DNA of 64,000 bases. Source: Mycobacterium sp. Root135. GTDB lineage: Bacteria > Actinomycetota > Actinomycetes > Mycobacteriales > Mycobacteriaceae. Below are positions 16,610 to 25,689 of the stretch, piece after piece. Location: contig NZ_LMEZ01000007.1 in NCBI RefSeq assembly GCF_001426545.1, positions 705,393 to 769,392 on the forward strand. The letters run 5' to 3'. The position numbers and the translations under genes were made by a program. The notes below the pieces were generated by a model. That model had not been told where the DNA came from. It did no database searches and saw only the letters and a program-made list of their open reading frames with translations. Within the stretch, counting starts at the first letter, position 1; each line of letters starts with the position of its first letter.

Positions 16610-17476
16610 TCAGAGTTCGGAGATGATCTGCTGCCGTTTGGCGGTGTACTCGGAGTCGGAGATGGTGCCCATGGCACGCAGGGTCTCCAGTTCCTGCAGG
16701 CGCTGAGCGGTCGAGGGTCCAGCGGGAGCGGGCATGGGTGGCGGAACGTACGGTGCCGCCGGGTCGACGGTCGGCGCCGCCATGTGGGCGGCCGGGGGAA
16801 CCCGTTGCGCTGCCGCCCTCCTCACCACGTTCATCACCTGCTGGCGGACCGCCGGGTTGGAGCGGATGTCGATGGTGCCGTCCATCGCCACCCCGTTGGC
16901 CTTCAGGATCTGCATGATCTCCATGAGCGGCCCCGCCTGCCCGGACAGGTCGTACATCCGGTCGCCGTCCTCGGCAAGGGTGAACTGAGCGGGCATCATG
17001 CCGCCGACCAAAGCGCTTCTATTCCAGTCGATTTGGTACTGATTGGTGGCGGGGTCGACGAGCACCACCAACTTCCTGCCGGTGATCAGCGGCAGCCGCG
17101 TCACCGAGGCGATCACCTTGTCCCGGACGTCGAATGGGGTCAGGCCGGGTCCCTCGACGTGAAGCCCAATCGTCACCAGCGGTTGGTCGTTGATCCGGGT
17201 GCCGGTTTCGCCGATGGCAGTCACCTGGGCCAGCGCCAAAACCCCGTTGGCCTCCAACATTTGGGTCTTCGCGGCGGTTTTGGCGCCGTAGTTGGCCAGC
17301 GCGATGGCGACGAGGACGTCGACCGCGGTGATCAGCAGACCGGTCCAGAACATCCATCGCATGGAGTCGGCGAACATGCCCTGGCCGACGGTGAAGTACA
17401 CCCCGAGGAAGATCGGGCCGACGATTCCGCCGCACAGCAGCACCATCAGCTGCGCCTTCACGTATCGACCCAACAT
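16610..17476 (-). CDS. Membrane protein with C-terminal SHOCT domain
   Basis: 288 residues. Two membrane helices lie near the N terminus (about 8-30 and 40-62), then a soluble beta-rich region with VEGPGLTPFDVRDKVIASV, a Pro/Ala-rich linker, and a C-terminal SHOCT motif (LQELETLRAMGTISDSEYTA and on). SHOCT is a short oligomerisation or binding module found at the ends of many proteins. The function is unknown. The ATG is chosen over a GTG two codons upstream because AAGGAG is 6 bases before the ATG but directly abuts the GTG. It lies 39 bases from the PP2C gene on the same strand and may share its transcript. Confidence 0.8.
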   Translation of the reverse strand: MLGRYVKAQLMVLLCGGIVGPIFLGVYFTVGQGMFADSMRWMFWTGLLITAVDVLVAIALANYGAKTAAKTQMLEANGVLALAQVTAIGETGTRINDQPLVTIGLHVEGPGLTPFDVRDKVIASVTRLPLITGRKLVVLVDPATNQYQIDWNRSALVGGMMPAQFTLAEDGDRMYDLSGQAGPLMEIMQILKANGVAMDGTIDIRSNPAVRQQVMNVVRRAAAQRVPPAAHMAAPTVDPAAPYVPPPMPAPAGPSTAQRLQELETLRAMGTISDSEYTAKRQQIISEL

Positions 17477-17515
17477 TGCCACGCTCCTTCTCAGCTGGCC
17501 GTTTTGCAGGTCAGA

Positions 17516-18244
17516 CTAGCCCTCGGAGGACAATTCCGGAATCTCCACGATGAGGAAGGAGAAGTTGTCGTGGGCGCCGTTGCGACGGGTGGTCTCGATG
17601 ATCGTCGCGGCGACGTCGTCGAGGTCGGGTTGCTTGACGGCCTCCCGCAGTTCCTCGGGTGACATCACCCCGCTCACACCGTCGGAGCACAGCAGGTACG
17701 TGCCCGCCTCGAGAGGACGCACCTCGAGGTGCGGTTGCACCGGGGGGAACTGGCCGAGGGACTGCGTGATGATGTTGGTCGGCCTGCCGTTGGTGTCGAA
17801 CACCGAGTCGTCGATCGAAATCTGTGCCAGGACACCGTCGGTGATCGAGAACACCGGGCTGTCACCGACGTTGAAGATCACCAGGCCCTCGTCGAGCAGG
17901 CACAGCCCGGCCACCGTCGTACCGAGGCCCTGCAGGTCGGCGTCGACGCCCACGGCGCGTACCTGCTCGCTGGTCTCGACGAGGGTGTCGGCGATGTTCG
18001 CCGGGGTCTGCCAGTCCACCGATCGTTCCGAGATCACGGTCAGCGCCACCCGACTGGCGAGGTCGCCACCGGCGTGGCCGCCCATCCCGTCGGCCACGGC
18101 GCACGTGAACGGCGCGGTGGGCGCGAAATCCATTGTGACGAGCGATCCTTCGCGCGTCTGACTGAGCCACCCGGCAACCAGGATGGCGTCTTCGTTGCGC
18201 TTGCGCACCAGACCAAGATCGGTGAACGCACGCACGTTGATCAC
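17516..18244 (-). CDS. PP2C-family serine/threonine protein phosphatase
   Basis: 242 residues, metal-dependent phosphatase. All core motifs are present: DLGLVRKRNEDA at the N terminus, ADGMGGHAGGD, GLGTTVAGLCL, CSDGVSGVMS and GAHDNFSFLIVEI at the C terminus, which supply the metal-binding Asp residues. No membrane segment, so it is soluble, unlike PstP. Its targets are unknown. The start is uncertain: GTG at 18244 (INVRAFTDLG) or TTG two codons upstream. It lies downstream of tuf on the same strand but behind a strong terminator, so it should have its own promoter. Confidence 0.85.
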   Translation of the reverse strand: MINVRAFTDLGLVRKRNEDAILVAGWLSQTREGSLVTMDFAPTAPFTCAVADGMGGHAGGDLASRVALTVISERSVDWQTPANIADTLVETSEQVRAVGVDADLQGLGTTVAGLCLLDEGLVIFNVGDSPVFSITDGVLAQISIDDSVFDTNGRPTNIITQSLGQFPPVQPHLEVRPLEAGTYLLCSDGVSGVMSPEELREAVKQPDLDDVAATIIETTRRNGAHDNFSFLIVEIPELSSEG

Positions 18245-18391
18245 GGACAACCCGCACCACCCTTTTCGTTTGACCAGCTCAGTCCGCTCATCGTGCCAGA
18301 TCGTGGCGGAATCGCAGCCCATGCCACGACTTCCGGGCGAGCGAAGCGACGGGAAGGGCGGCTGGGCACGGGCCAGTGTGTGAATACGAAA

Positions 18392-18421
18392 GCGGCGCCC
18401 ACCCTTTCGGGTGAGCGCCGC
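18392..18421 (-). terminator. Intrinsic terminator of the rpsL-rpsG-fusA-tuf operon
   Basis: A 13-base stem (18392-18404 with 18409-18421, one mismatch) closed by a four-base loop. On the minus strand it reads GGCGCTCACCC-GAAA-GGGTGGGCGCC and is followed by a short T-run. It is about 45 bases after the tuf stop. Confidence 0.85.
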
Positions 18422-18466
18422 CTTGCGACTAGATCAGATCACTTAGAGGATCCCCGTAGGCGGAGC

Positions 18467-19657
18467 CTACTTAATGATCTTGGTAACGCGTCCTGCGCCG
18501 ACGGTCTTGCCGCCCTCGCGGATCGCGAAACGCAGACCCTCATCCATGGCGACCGGCTGGATCAGCTTCACGCCGATGTCGACGTTGTCGCCGGGCATGA
18601 CGATGTCGGTGCCCTCGGGGAGGGTGACGACGCCGGTCACGTCCGTGGTGCGGAAGTAGAACTGCGGACGGTAGTTCGACAGGAACGGCTTGTGACGGCC
18701 GCCTTCTTCCTTGGACAGGATGTAGACGCTGCCCTCGAACTCGGTGTGCGGCGTGGTGGTGCCGGGCTTGACCACGACCTGGCCACGCTCGACGTCTTCA
18801 CGCTTGACACCACGGACCAGCAGGCCGACGTTGTCGCCCGCCATGCCCTGGTCCAGCAGCTTGCGGAACATCTCGACGCCGGTGACGGTGGTCTTGGTGA
18901 CCGTCGGCTTGATGCCGACGATCTCGACCTCTTCGTTGACGTTGATCACGCCACGCTCGACGCGACCGGTGACGACGGTGCCACGACCGGTGATCGTGAA
19001 GACGTCCTCGACGGGCATGAGGAACGGCTTCTCGGTCTCACGAACCGGGTCCGGGATGGACTCGTCGACGGCTTCCATGAGCTTCTCGACGGACTCGACC
19101 CACTTCGGGTCGCCTTCGAGGGCCTTGAGAGCCGAGACCTGGATGACCGGGGCTTCCTCGTCGAAGTCCTGGGCGGCCAGCAGTTCGCGGACCTCCATTT
19201 CGACGAGCTCGAGGAGCTCCTCGTCTTCGACCATGTCGGCCTTGTTCAGCGCGACCAGGATGTACGGCACGCCGACCTGACGAGCGAGCAGCACGTGCTC
19301 CTTCGTCTGGGGCATGGGGCCGTCGGTCGCGGCGACCACGAGGATCGCTCCGTCCATCTGGGCGGCACCGGTGATCATGTTCTTGATGTAGTCAGCGTGG
19401 CCGGGAGCGTCAACGTGTGCGTAGTGACGCTTCTCGGTCTGGTACTCAACATGCGAGATGTTGATCGTGATGCCACGCTCGCGCTCTTCGGGTGCATTGT
19501 CGATCTGATCGAATGCACGCGACTCGTTCAACGTCGGGTACTTGTCGTGCAGAACCTTGGTGATTGCTGCCGTCAACGTGGTCTTGCCGTGGTCAACGTG
19601 ACCGATGGTCCCGATGTTGACGTGCGGCTTCGTCCGCTCGAACTTCGCCTTCGCCAC
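18467..19657 (-). CDS. tuf: Elongation factor Tu
   Basis: 396 residues, full length. GTPase motifs: G1 GHVDHGKTT at about residue 19, G3 DAPGHADY, G4 NKADMV, and SALKAL for G5. Domains 2 and 3 follow, ending GRVTKIIK. It delivers aminoacyl-tRNA to the ribosome. The ATG is preceded by GGAGG. It is last in the str operon, 96 bases after fusA, and that gap may hold an extra promoter, as is common for tuf. Confidence 0.98.
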   Translation of the reverse strand: MAKAKFERTKPHVNIGTIGHVDHGKTTLTAAITKVLHDKYPTLNESRAFDQIDNAPEERERGITINISHVEYQTEKRHYAHVDAPGHADYIKNMITGAAQMDGAILVVAATDGPMPQTKEHVLLARQVGVPYILVALNKADMVEDEELLELVEMEVRELLAAQDFDEEAPVIQVSALKALEGDPKWVESVEKLMEAVDESIPDPVRETEKPFLMPVEDVFTITGRGTVVTGRVERGVINVNEEVEIVGIKPTVTKTTVTGVEMFRKLLDQGMAGDNVGLLVRGVKREDVERGQVVVKPGTTTPHTEFEGSVYILSKEEGGRHKPFLSNYRPQFYFRTTDVTGVVTLPEGTDIVMPGDNVDIGVKLIQPVAMDEGLRFAIREGGKTVGAGRVTKIIK

Positions 19658-19753
19658 TTCTGTGTCCTCCTGGACTTCGATGATGCTTGTTTAAAGTTGG
19701 GTCTGTTTTCAATTGTGTGGTCCGCCGCGAGGCTACCGGTTGTTGCCAAGTGG

Positions 19754-21856
19754 CTACTGGCCGGTGGCCTTCGCGATGATCTCCTTCGACACGTTCGCCG
19801 GAACTTCGGCGTAGGAGTCGAACACCATGGAGTAGTTCGCCCGGCCCTGAGTCTTCGACCGGAGGTCTCCGACGTAGCCGAACATTTCGGACAGCGGCAC
19901 CGTCGCCCGCACTACGCGGGCACCGCTGCGCTCCTCCATGGCTTGAATCTGACCACGGCGGGAGTTCAAGTCGCCAATCACTTCACCCATGTAATCCTCC
20001 GGGGTGGTGACCTCGACGGCCATGACGGGCTCGAGAATCGTCGGCTGTGCTTGCGCCGCAGCCTTCTTGAGCACCTGGGAGCCGGCGATCTTGAACGCCA
20101 TTTCCGAGGAGTCCACGTCGTGGTAGGCACCGTCGAGCAGGATCAGCTTGACGTTCACCAGCGGGTAGCCGGCGAGCACGCCGTACTGCATCGCGTCCTG
20201 CGCACCGGCATCCACCGAGGGGATGTACTCGCGCGGAATGCGTCCGCCGCTGACCTTGTTCTCGAACTCGTAGGTCGCGCCGTCTTCGCCGGTGAACGGC
20301 TCGATGCTGACGAGAACCTTCGCGAACTGGCCGGAGCCACCGGTCTGCTTCTTGTGCGTGAACTCGACCTTGTCGACGGCGCGCTTGATGGTCTCCTTGT
20401 AGGCGACCTGCGGCTTGCCGACGTTGGCCTCGACCTTGAACTCGCGACGCATGCGGTCGACGAGGATGTCGAGGTGGAGCTCGCCCATGCCACCGATGAT
20501 GGTCTGGCCGGTCTCGTGGTCCTGGTTGACCTTGAACGTCGGGTCTTCCTCGGCCAGCTTCTGAATGGCCAGGGACAGCTTCTCCTGGTCACTCTTCGTC
20601 TTGGGCTCGATGGCGACCTGGATCACCGGATCCGGGAACGTCATCGACTCGAGGACGACCTGGTGCTGCGGATCGGACAAGGTGTCACCGGTGGTGGTGT
20701 CCTTGAGGCCGATCACGGCGTAGATGTGGCCGGCAGCGGCAGTCTCGACCGGGTTCTCCTTGTTGGAGTGCATCTGGAAGAGCTTGCCCAGACGTTCCTT
20801 CTTGCCCTTGGTCGCGTTGATGACCTGGGCGCCGGAGTCGACCTTGCCGGAGTACACCCGGACGTAGGTGAGCTTGCCGAAGAACGGGTGCGTCGCAACC
20901 TTGAACGCCAGCGCCGAGAACGGCTCGCTGGTGGACGGCTTGCGCGTGACCAGTTCCTCTTCCTTGCCAGGAATGTGGCCCGTCACGGACTCGACGTCCA
21001 GGGGCGACGGCAGGTAGTCGATGACGGCGTCGAGCATGGGCTGGACGCCCTTGTTCTTGAACGCACTGCCACACAGCACCGGGTAGATCTCGGAGTTGAC
21101 GACCATCTTGCGGATCGCACCCTTGATCTCGGCGACCGTGAGGTCTTCGCCACCGAAGTACTTTTCCAGCAGCGCTTCGTCGGTCTCTGCGACCGTCTCG
21201 AGCAGCTTGGTGCGGTACTCGCCGGCCTGCTCCTGGAGCTCTTCGGGGATCTCGATAGTCTCGTAGGTCTCACCGAGCTTGGTCTCGCCACGCCACACCT
21301 TGGCGTTCATCTCGACCAGGTCGACGATGCCCTCGAAGCCACCCTCGGAACCGATGGGGAGCTGGATCGGCAGCGCGCGGGCGCCGAGGCGCTCCTCGAT
21401 GGTGCGGACGGTGAAGTAGAAGTCCGCGCCGATCTTGTCCATCTTGTTGACGAAGCAGATGCGCGGCACGTCGTACTTGTCGGCCTGACGCCACACCTGC
21501 TCGGACTGCGGCTCAACACCCTCTTTGCCGTCGAAGACGGCGACGGCGCCGTCGAGGACGCGGAGCGAACGCTCCACCTCGACGGTGAAGTCGACGTGCC
21601 CGGGGGTGTCGATGATGTTGATCTGGTTGCCATCCCAGAAGCAGGTGGTAGCGGCCGAGGTGATGGTGATACCCCGCTCCTGCTCCTGCTCCATCCAGTC
21701 CATCGTGGCGGCACCGTCGTGCACCTCACCGATCTTGTAGCTGATACCGGTGTAGTAGAGGATGCGCTCGGTCGTCGTCGTCTTACCGGCATCGATGTGC
21801 GCCATGATGCCGATATTGCGGACCTTGGTGAGGTCGGTGAGCACGTCCTGTGCCAC
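19754..21856 (-). CDS. fusA: Elongation factor G
   Basis: 700 residues, full length. G1 AHIDAGKTT near residue 19, G3 DTPGHVDF, G4 NKMDKIG, then the five-domain architecture, with DMTFPDPVIQVAIEPK-like and GGRIPREYIPSVDAG segments of domains III-IV. It drives translocation on the ribosome. The presence of the canonical version is expected because it is next to rpsL-rpsG and tuf. Ends KATGQ. Confidence 0.98.
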   Translation of the reverse strand: MAQDVLTDLTKVRNIGIMAHIDAGKTTTTERILYYTGISYKIGEVHDGAATMDWMEQEQERGITITSAATTCFWDGNQINIIDTPGHVDFTVEVERSLRVLDGAVAVFDGKEGVEPQSEQVWRQADKYDVPRICFVNKMDKIGADFYFTVRTIEERLGARALPIQLPIGSEGGFEGIVDLVEMNAKVWRGETKLGETYETIEIPEELQEQAGEYRTKLLETVAETDEALLEKYFGGEDLTVAEIKGAIRKMVVNSEIYPVLCGSAFKNKGVQPMLDAVIDYLPSPLDVESVTGHIPGKEEELVTRKPSTSEPFSALAFKVATHPFFGKLTYVRVYSGKVDSGAQVINATKGKKERLGKLFQMHSNKENPVETAAAGHIYAVIGLKDTTTGDTLSDPQHQVVLESMTFPDPVIQVAIEPKTKSDQEKLSLAIQKLAEEDPTFKVNQDHETGQTIIGGMGELHLDILVDRMRREFKVEANVGKPQVAYKETIKRAVDKVEFTHKKQTGGSGQFAKVLVSIEPFTGEDGATYEFENKVSGGRIPREYIPSVDAGAQDAMQYGVLAGYPLVNVKLILLDGAYHDVDSSEMAFKIAGSQVLKKAAAQAQPTILEPVMAVEVTTPEDYMGEVIGDLNSRRGQIQAMEERSGARVVRATVPLSEMFGYVGDLRSKTQGRANYSMVFDSYAEVPANVSKEIIAKATGQ

Positions 21857-21934
21857 GGCGTCTTCCCACTCTTTCTTGCTTGTTGGTTGTTGGTGTTCGA
21901 CCGACGAGGGGCTAGCGCCCGCCGCCGGTGGCGA

Positions 21935-22405
21935 TCACCAGCGGTAGTGCGCGAATGCCCGGTTTGCTTCGGCCATCTTGTGGGTGTCCTCGCGTCGCTT
22001 GACGGCGGCACCCAGGCCATTGCTCGCGTCGAGCAATTCGTTGGCCAGACGTTCGACCATCGTCTTCTCGCGGCGCTGCTTGGAGAAGCTCACCAGCCAG
22101 CGCAGGGCCAGCGTGGTGGACCGCTCGGGGCGGACCTCGACGGGCACCTGGTAGGTGGCGCCACCAACGCGACGGCTGCGGACCTCGAGGGCCGGCTTCA
22201 CGTTGTCGAGTGCGCGCTTGAGGGTGACGACCGGGTCGGTGCCGGTCTTGTCACGAGCCTGTTCGAGCGCTCCATAGACAATGCGTTCTGCGAGGGATTT
22301 CTTCCCGTCCAGCAGAACCTTGTTGACGAGCTGCGTGACCAGCTGCGAACCGTAGACCGGATCGTTGACCAGCGGCCGCTTGGGTGCGGGCCCCTTGCGC
22401 GGCAT
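21935..22405 (-). CDS. rpsG: 30S ribosomal protein S7
   Basis: 156 residues beginning MPRKGPAPKRPLVNDPVYGS and ending AHYRW, the usual length for actinobacterial S7. It nucleates assembly of the 3' domain of 16S rRNA and can act as autoregulator of the str operon in other bacteria. The ATG shares its first base with the rpsL stop (TAATG), so translation is coupled. Confidence 0.98.
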   Translation of the reverse strand: MPRKGPAPKRPLVNDPVYGSQLVTQLVNKVLLDGKKSLAERIVYGALEQARDKTGTDPVVTLKRALDNVKPALEVRSRRVGGATYQVPVEVRPERSTTLALRWLVSFSKQRREKTMVERLANELLDASNGLGAAVKRREDTHKMAEANRAFAHYRW

Positions 22406-22779
22406 TAGCTCTTCTCCTTCTTGGCGCCGTAGCGGCTCCGTGCCTGCTTGCGGCTCTTGACACCCTGGGTGTCGAGCGAACCGCGGATGATCTTGTAGCG
22501 CACACCGGGAAGGTCCTTCACACGGCCTCCACGAACCAGCACCATCGAGTGCTCCTGAAGGTTGTGGCCTTCGCCTGGGATGTAGGCGGTGACCTCAACC
22601 CCGGTGGTCAGCTTGACGCGCGCGACCTTTCGAAGTGCCGAGTTCGGCTTCTTCGGGGTGGTCGTGTAGACGCGGGTGCAGACGCCGCGGCGCTGCGGGC
22701 TGCCCTTGAGGGCCGCGGTCTTGACCTTGGCGATCTTGTCCCGGCGACCCTTGCGGACCAGCTGGTTGATGGTTGGCAT
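22405..22779 (-). CDS. rpsL: 30S ribosomal protein S12
   Basis: 124 residues from MPTINQLVRKGRRDK to SRYGAKKEKS. Decoding-site protein. Lys43 (in TTTPKKPNSA) and Lys88 (in RGGRVKDLPG) are both the wild-type residues, so the streptomycin-resistance mutations known at these positions are absent. First gene of rpsL-rpsG-fusA-tuf. Confidence 0.98.
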   Translation of the reverse strand: MPTINQLVRKGRRDKIAKVKTAALKGSPQRRGVCTRVYTTTPKKPNSALRKVARVKLTTGVEVTAYIPGEGHNLQEHSMVLVRGGRVKDLPGVRYKIIRGSLDTQGVKSRKQARSRYGAKKEKS

Positions 22780-23058
22780 GTACCGGCTTCCTGTGTTGCT
22801 TCGTGTAACTGCTCTGCTGTGGCTAGGTCATTCTCAAGACTGTGTACTGCGGTTACGCCCTGCCGTGCTACCCCGCGGCCGGGTGTGTCGCACACGCTCG
22901 CGCACCGAATTCTCGTCGATGCGTCGTGGACATGCGAATTTGCCCGACGTGCAGGCTCGCTTGCAGGCGTCACAGCCCCAAGCGCCCTAACGGCCAGGCA
23001 CGATCGACCACGATACCTGTTCGCGAGGGCTTGGGTCAAAGCGCGCCAACCCCGCCGC
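22780..23058. promoter_or_regulatory. rpsL upstream region (str operon promoter expected)
   Basis: 279 bases between the TetR gene stop and rpsL, without any convincing gene. The str operon promoter should lie here. I see no clear hexamer pair: a TTGAGA at about 22833-22838 on the minus strand lacks a good partner. No structured leader was recognised. Confidence 0.35.
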
Positions 23059-23673
23059 TCACCTGGGCTGTTCCATGCCCACTGCCAGCCTCAGCACCAT
23101 GTCGGTGAAGACGGCGTCGGTGTCGATCGCGTCCATCACTCCCGTCATCTCCAGGAGCACGAACCCGTGAAGGGCCGACCAGAACTCCAGTGCCGCGAAG
23201 AAGCCGTCCTCCCCCTCGAGCCCGAAGGAGGCCAGCACCGCGATCACCGGCTCGGCCGCGGCTCGGGTCGCCGCGGTGTACTCGGGGTCGTCGCCGCCAA
23301 GCGGCATCCGGGTGAACGCCGAGTACCGGCCGGGATGGTGGTGGGCATAGCTGCGGTAGGCGCTGGCCATCGCGACCACGGCGTCGTCCCTGGTACGCCC
23401 GTCCCCCACGGTGTTGAGCATCCCGATGATGTCTTCGATGACGCGCATTCGGACAGTCCGGCGCAGGTCCTCGAGGCTGTCGACGTGGTTGTACAGCGAC
23501 GGACCCTTGGTGCCGAGCTGCATGGCGAGGGCGTTGATGGTGAGCGCGTCCCAGCCTTCGCGGTCCAGGAACGTCAGCGCCGCGTTCACGATGGCGTCGC
23601 GGCTGAGCTTGGTGGTCCTGCCCGGCGGGCGCGTCCGGCCCGTGCCGGACGTCGACTCCGACCGAGCTGCCAT
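23059..23673 (-). CDS. TetR family regulator with WHG-type C-terminal domain
   Basis: 204 residues. Helix-turn-helix LTINALAMQLGTKGPSLYNH at about residues 42-61 (the GPSLYNHV recognition helix is typical), then a helical domain with YAHHHPGRYSAF and FWSALHGFVLLEMTG, as in the TetR_C WHG family. A TetR gene next to rpsL is also found in M. tuberculosis (Rv0681). AAGGA lies 9 bases before the ATG. The target is unknown; the two lipoprotein genes upstream on the same strand are candidates. Confidence 0.85.
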   Translation of the reverse strand: MAARSESTSGTGRTRPPGRTTKLSRDAIVNAALTFLDREGWDALTINALAMQLGTKGPSLYNHVDSLEDLRRTVRMRVIEDIIGMLNTVGDGRTRDDAVVAMASAYRSYAHHHPGRYSAFTRMPLGGDDPEYTAATRAAAEPVIAVLASFGLEGEDGFFAALEFWSALHGFVLLEMTGVMDAIDTDAVFTDMVLRLAVGMEQPR

Positions 23674-23767
23674 GGGGTTGCGTCCTTCGGGTGGGTCTTC
23701 TCGACAAGGTGAACGTCGCGTGTCCTGCAATCCAGGACTGCTGACTGTAACCCCCGCCCGTGGCGAG

Positions 23768-24277
23768 TCAGTTCACTCTGTCCTGGCTGAGCTGGGCCAG
23801 TGTCCCCGTGATCGCGCAGAGATCGGGCAGCTTGCCGGGGTTGACGGTTTGTACCGACCAGGTGATGACGTCGCCGCCCTTGGCGACGTAGACGCTGCAC
23901 GCGTTGCGATCGCTGGCTTGAAAGCCCTTGTTGCCGTTGACCTCGACCTCGGTGATGGTGCGGCCCGTGTCGCGTTCGAGTGACCGCTCGGTGTCGAGGT
24001 CGCTGCCCCGGTACCACCACGTCGAAAGGCCCATGCCGAGTTCGACGTCGCCGAGTGCGGTGTTCTCCTGCCAGAAGCAGCCTGCGTCGTTGACCACCAC
24101 CCTGGTGAACAGGGTTCCGCCGACGGCGCTCGTCACGTCGGCGTCGGCGACGCCGTTGCATTCGGCGCTTCGGAAGGTCTGCCCGGAACCCGAAGGGGGC
24201 GCCGGCGTCGCAGCCGTCGGCGACCCGCAGGCCACGACCGAGCAACCCGTGGCGAGCAACAGCAGGATTCTGGTCAC
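23768..24277 (-). CDS. DUF3558 family lipoprotein
   Basis: 169 residues. Signal peptide with lipobox SVVAC (Cys about residue 17), followed by a Thr/Pro/Ala linker and a globular DUF3558-like part with conserved cysteines and the pattern CFWQENTALGDVELGMGLST. Predicted to be anchored outside the membrane. The function of DUF3558 lipoproteins is unknown. The GTG overlaps the stop of the preceding paralogue (GTGA), so the pair is one translation unit. Confidence 0.75.
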   Translation of the reverse strand: MTRILLLLATGCSVVACGSPTAATPAPPSGSGQTFRSAECNGVADADVTSAVGGTLFTRVVVNDAGCFWQENTALGDVELGMGLSTWWYRGSDLDTERSLERDTGRTITEVEVNGNKGFQASDRNACSVYVAKGGDVITWSVQTVNPGKLPDLCAITGTLAQLSQDRVN

Positions 24278-24801
24278 GAGTCGGCCGACAGGGTGGCCGT
24301 CAGCAACGTCTCGGCGTCCGCGCACGCATCGCCGGCGCTCTGCCGAAACTGGACCCACCACGTCAGCACTCCCGACCCGGCGGCCGCGGTGGCAGAACAC
24401 GCGTTGGGGGTGTCGGGGCGCTGGGCCAGGAAGGCCGGGTGCCGCACCACCGTCTTCTCCGTCAGACGTGCGTCGCGACCGACGGCGACGTCGCGTTCGC
24501 GGTCGATGCTGCCCGTGTCGAACCAGGTGAAGACGACGTCGACGACGCCCGACTCGGTCGAGAGGACGTATTGACACACGGCCCCGCTGAAGGGCTTGAC
24601 CATGCTGCTGGCGCTCAGCAGTTCCTTGATGGAATCGTCCTGCAGAAGCCCGCATCGATCGTCGACGTATCCGTAGCTGCGGTTCGGGTCCGGCACGGTG
24701 AGGCGGGCCCGTTCGGCGACGCCTCCGACGGTGTGCGTGCACGCGGAAACGGCCGTCATGGCGACGACCGCCATACCGCTCCGTGCCATCCGTCCACGCA
24801 T
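24274..24801 (-). CDS. DUF3558-like lipoprotein, paralogue of the next gene
   Basis: 175 residues. Signal peptide with lipobox AVSAC near residue 21, then a globular part: CGLLQDDSIKELLSASSM, CQYVLSTESGVVDVVFTWFD. The arrangement of Cys and the length match the following gene, so the two probably arose by duplication. Start ATG (RGRMARSG) chosen; a GTG three codons earlier is possible. No clear Shine-Dalgarno sequence, so the transcript may be leaderless. Divergent from the DUF3060 pair across a 109-base gap. Confidence 0.7.
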   Translation of the reverse strand: MRGRMARSGMAVVAMTAVSACTHTVGGVAERARLTVPDPNRSYGYVDDRCGLLQDDSIKELLSASSMVKPFSGAVCQYVLSTESGVVDVVFTWFDTGSIDRERDVAVGRDARLTEKTVVRHPAFLAQRPDTPNACSATAAAGSGVLTWWVQFRQSAGDACADAETLLTATLSADS

Positions 24802-24910
24802 AGTGAGCACACGCTACCCAGCGACAACGACCGAAGTGCTGCCGCGGGCGGCACTCGGCGACGTAGAGTCGGCGAAGGCCGATCGGGGCCGCGTCGCAAA
24901 GGGGACCACC

Positions 24911-25288
24911 GTGGGTTGGAGAGCGTCGAGCACGTCGCTGGGGTTGAGCGTGGCCGCCATTCTCGGGACGCTGGTGGCGGGAGCACCGGTCGCCCAGGCC
25001 AAGAACGGCGACACCCACGTCACGGGCCAGGGCGTGGTCCAGACGTTGGACTGCAACGACTCCACGCTCATCGTCGTGGGCACCGGCAACAACATCACCG
25101 CCGTCGGCACGTGCTGGGGCGTTTCGGTCCAGGGTTCGGCCAACGTCATCGTGGTGGACAACGTGATCAACGACATCACCGTCTACGGATTCGACCAGAC
25201 GGTCCTCTATCACCAGGGCGAGCCGTTGGTGTGGGACCGCGGTCGCGAATTGGGCATGACCAACCGCATCGATCGGGTACCCGTCTAG
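24911..25288 (+). CDS. DUF3060 secreted protein
   Basis: 125 residues. Classical signal peptide (GLSVAAILGTLVAGAPVAQA, cleaved before Lys). The mature part is made of short beta-strand repeats rich in Asn and Gly: TLIVVGTGNNITAVGTC, VSVQGSANVIVVDN. This is the DUF3060 pattern, probably a small beta-helix or solenoid. The function is unknown. The GTG has AAAGGGG 7 bases upstream. It lies two bases before a lipoprotein paralogue and is likely co-transcribed with it. Confidence 0.78.
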   Translation: MGWRASSTSLGLSVAAILGTLVAGAPVAQAKNGDTHVTGQGVVQTLDCNDSTLIVVGTGNNITAVGTCWGVSVQGSANVIVVDNVINDITVYGFDQTVLYHQGEPLVWDRGRELGMTNRIDRVPV

Positions 25289-25290
25289 GC

Positions 25291-25689
25291 ATGCACGCAC
25301 GGTCCTTCCGATTCGTCCCCGCTCTGGCCGCCTTGGCAATTGGTCTCGTCGGCTGCGGTTCGGACTCGGGCACCTCGCCGACGATGACGGCGGGTTCGTC
25401 AGGTGTGCAGGTCGAGATCGCCAACACCATCAACTATGGCTCGGTCGGCACGACCGCCGAGATCGACTGTGCCGACGGCAAGTCGCTGACGGTGGGCGGC
25501 TCGAACAACTCGCTCACGGTGAAGGGCACGTGCTCGAACGTCAACGTCGGCGGCGCCGACAACAGGTTGACCTTCGAGAAGATCGTCGACGGCCTCAGCG
25601 TCGTGGGCCTCAACAACACCGTCACCTACTCCGACGGCGACCCGAAGGTCAACGACACGGGTTCGGGGAATTCGATCAGGAAGGGCTAG
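25291..25689 (+). CDS. DUF3060 lipoprotein
   Basis: 132 residues, lipobox IGLVGC (Cys near residue 22). The mature part repeats the motifs of the previous gene: SLTVGGSNNSLTVKGTC, VNVGGADNRLTFEK, LSVVGLNNTVTYSDG. The two genes look like a secreted form and a membrane-anchored form of the same fold. Its 3' end overlaps the convergent crotonase gene by 14 bases. Confidence 0.78.
   Translation: MHARSFRFVPALAALAIGLVGCGSDSGTSPTMTAGSSGVQVEIANTINYGSVGTTAEIDCADGKSLTVGGSNNSLTVKGTCSNVNVGGADNRLTFEKIVDGLSVVGLNNTVTYSDGDPKVNDTGSGNSIRKG

Noticed and set aside
18330..18360. Third copy of the MIRU-like element (GGGCGAGCGAAGCGACGGGAAG)
   Set aside because: Shares only the GCGA-AGCG theme; it lacks the paired ATGAC ends and does not lie at a stop/start junction.
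17729..22408. Open frame of 1,559 codons on the plus strand opposite tuf, fusA and rpsG
   Set aside because: It is the antisense of strongly biased high-GC codons; the peptide has no domain, and the minus-strand genes are certain.
22384..23712. 442-codon plus-strand frame over rpsL and its upstream gap
   Set aside because: Its first part is antisense of rpsL and its last part antisense of the TetR gene; no recognisable protein.
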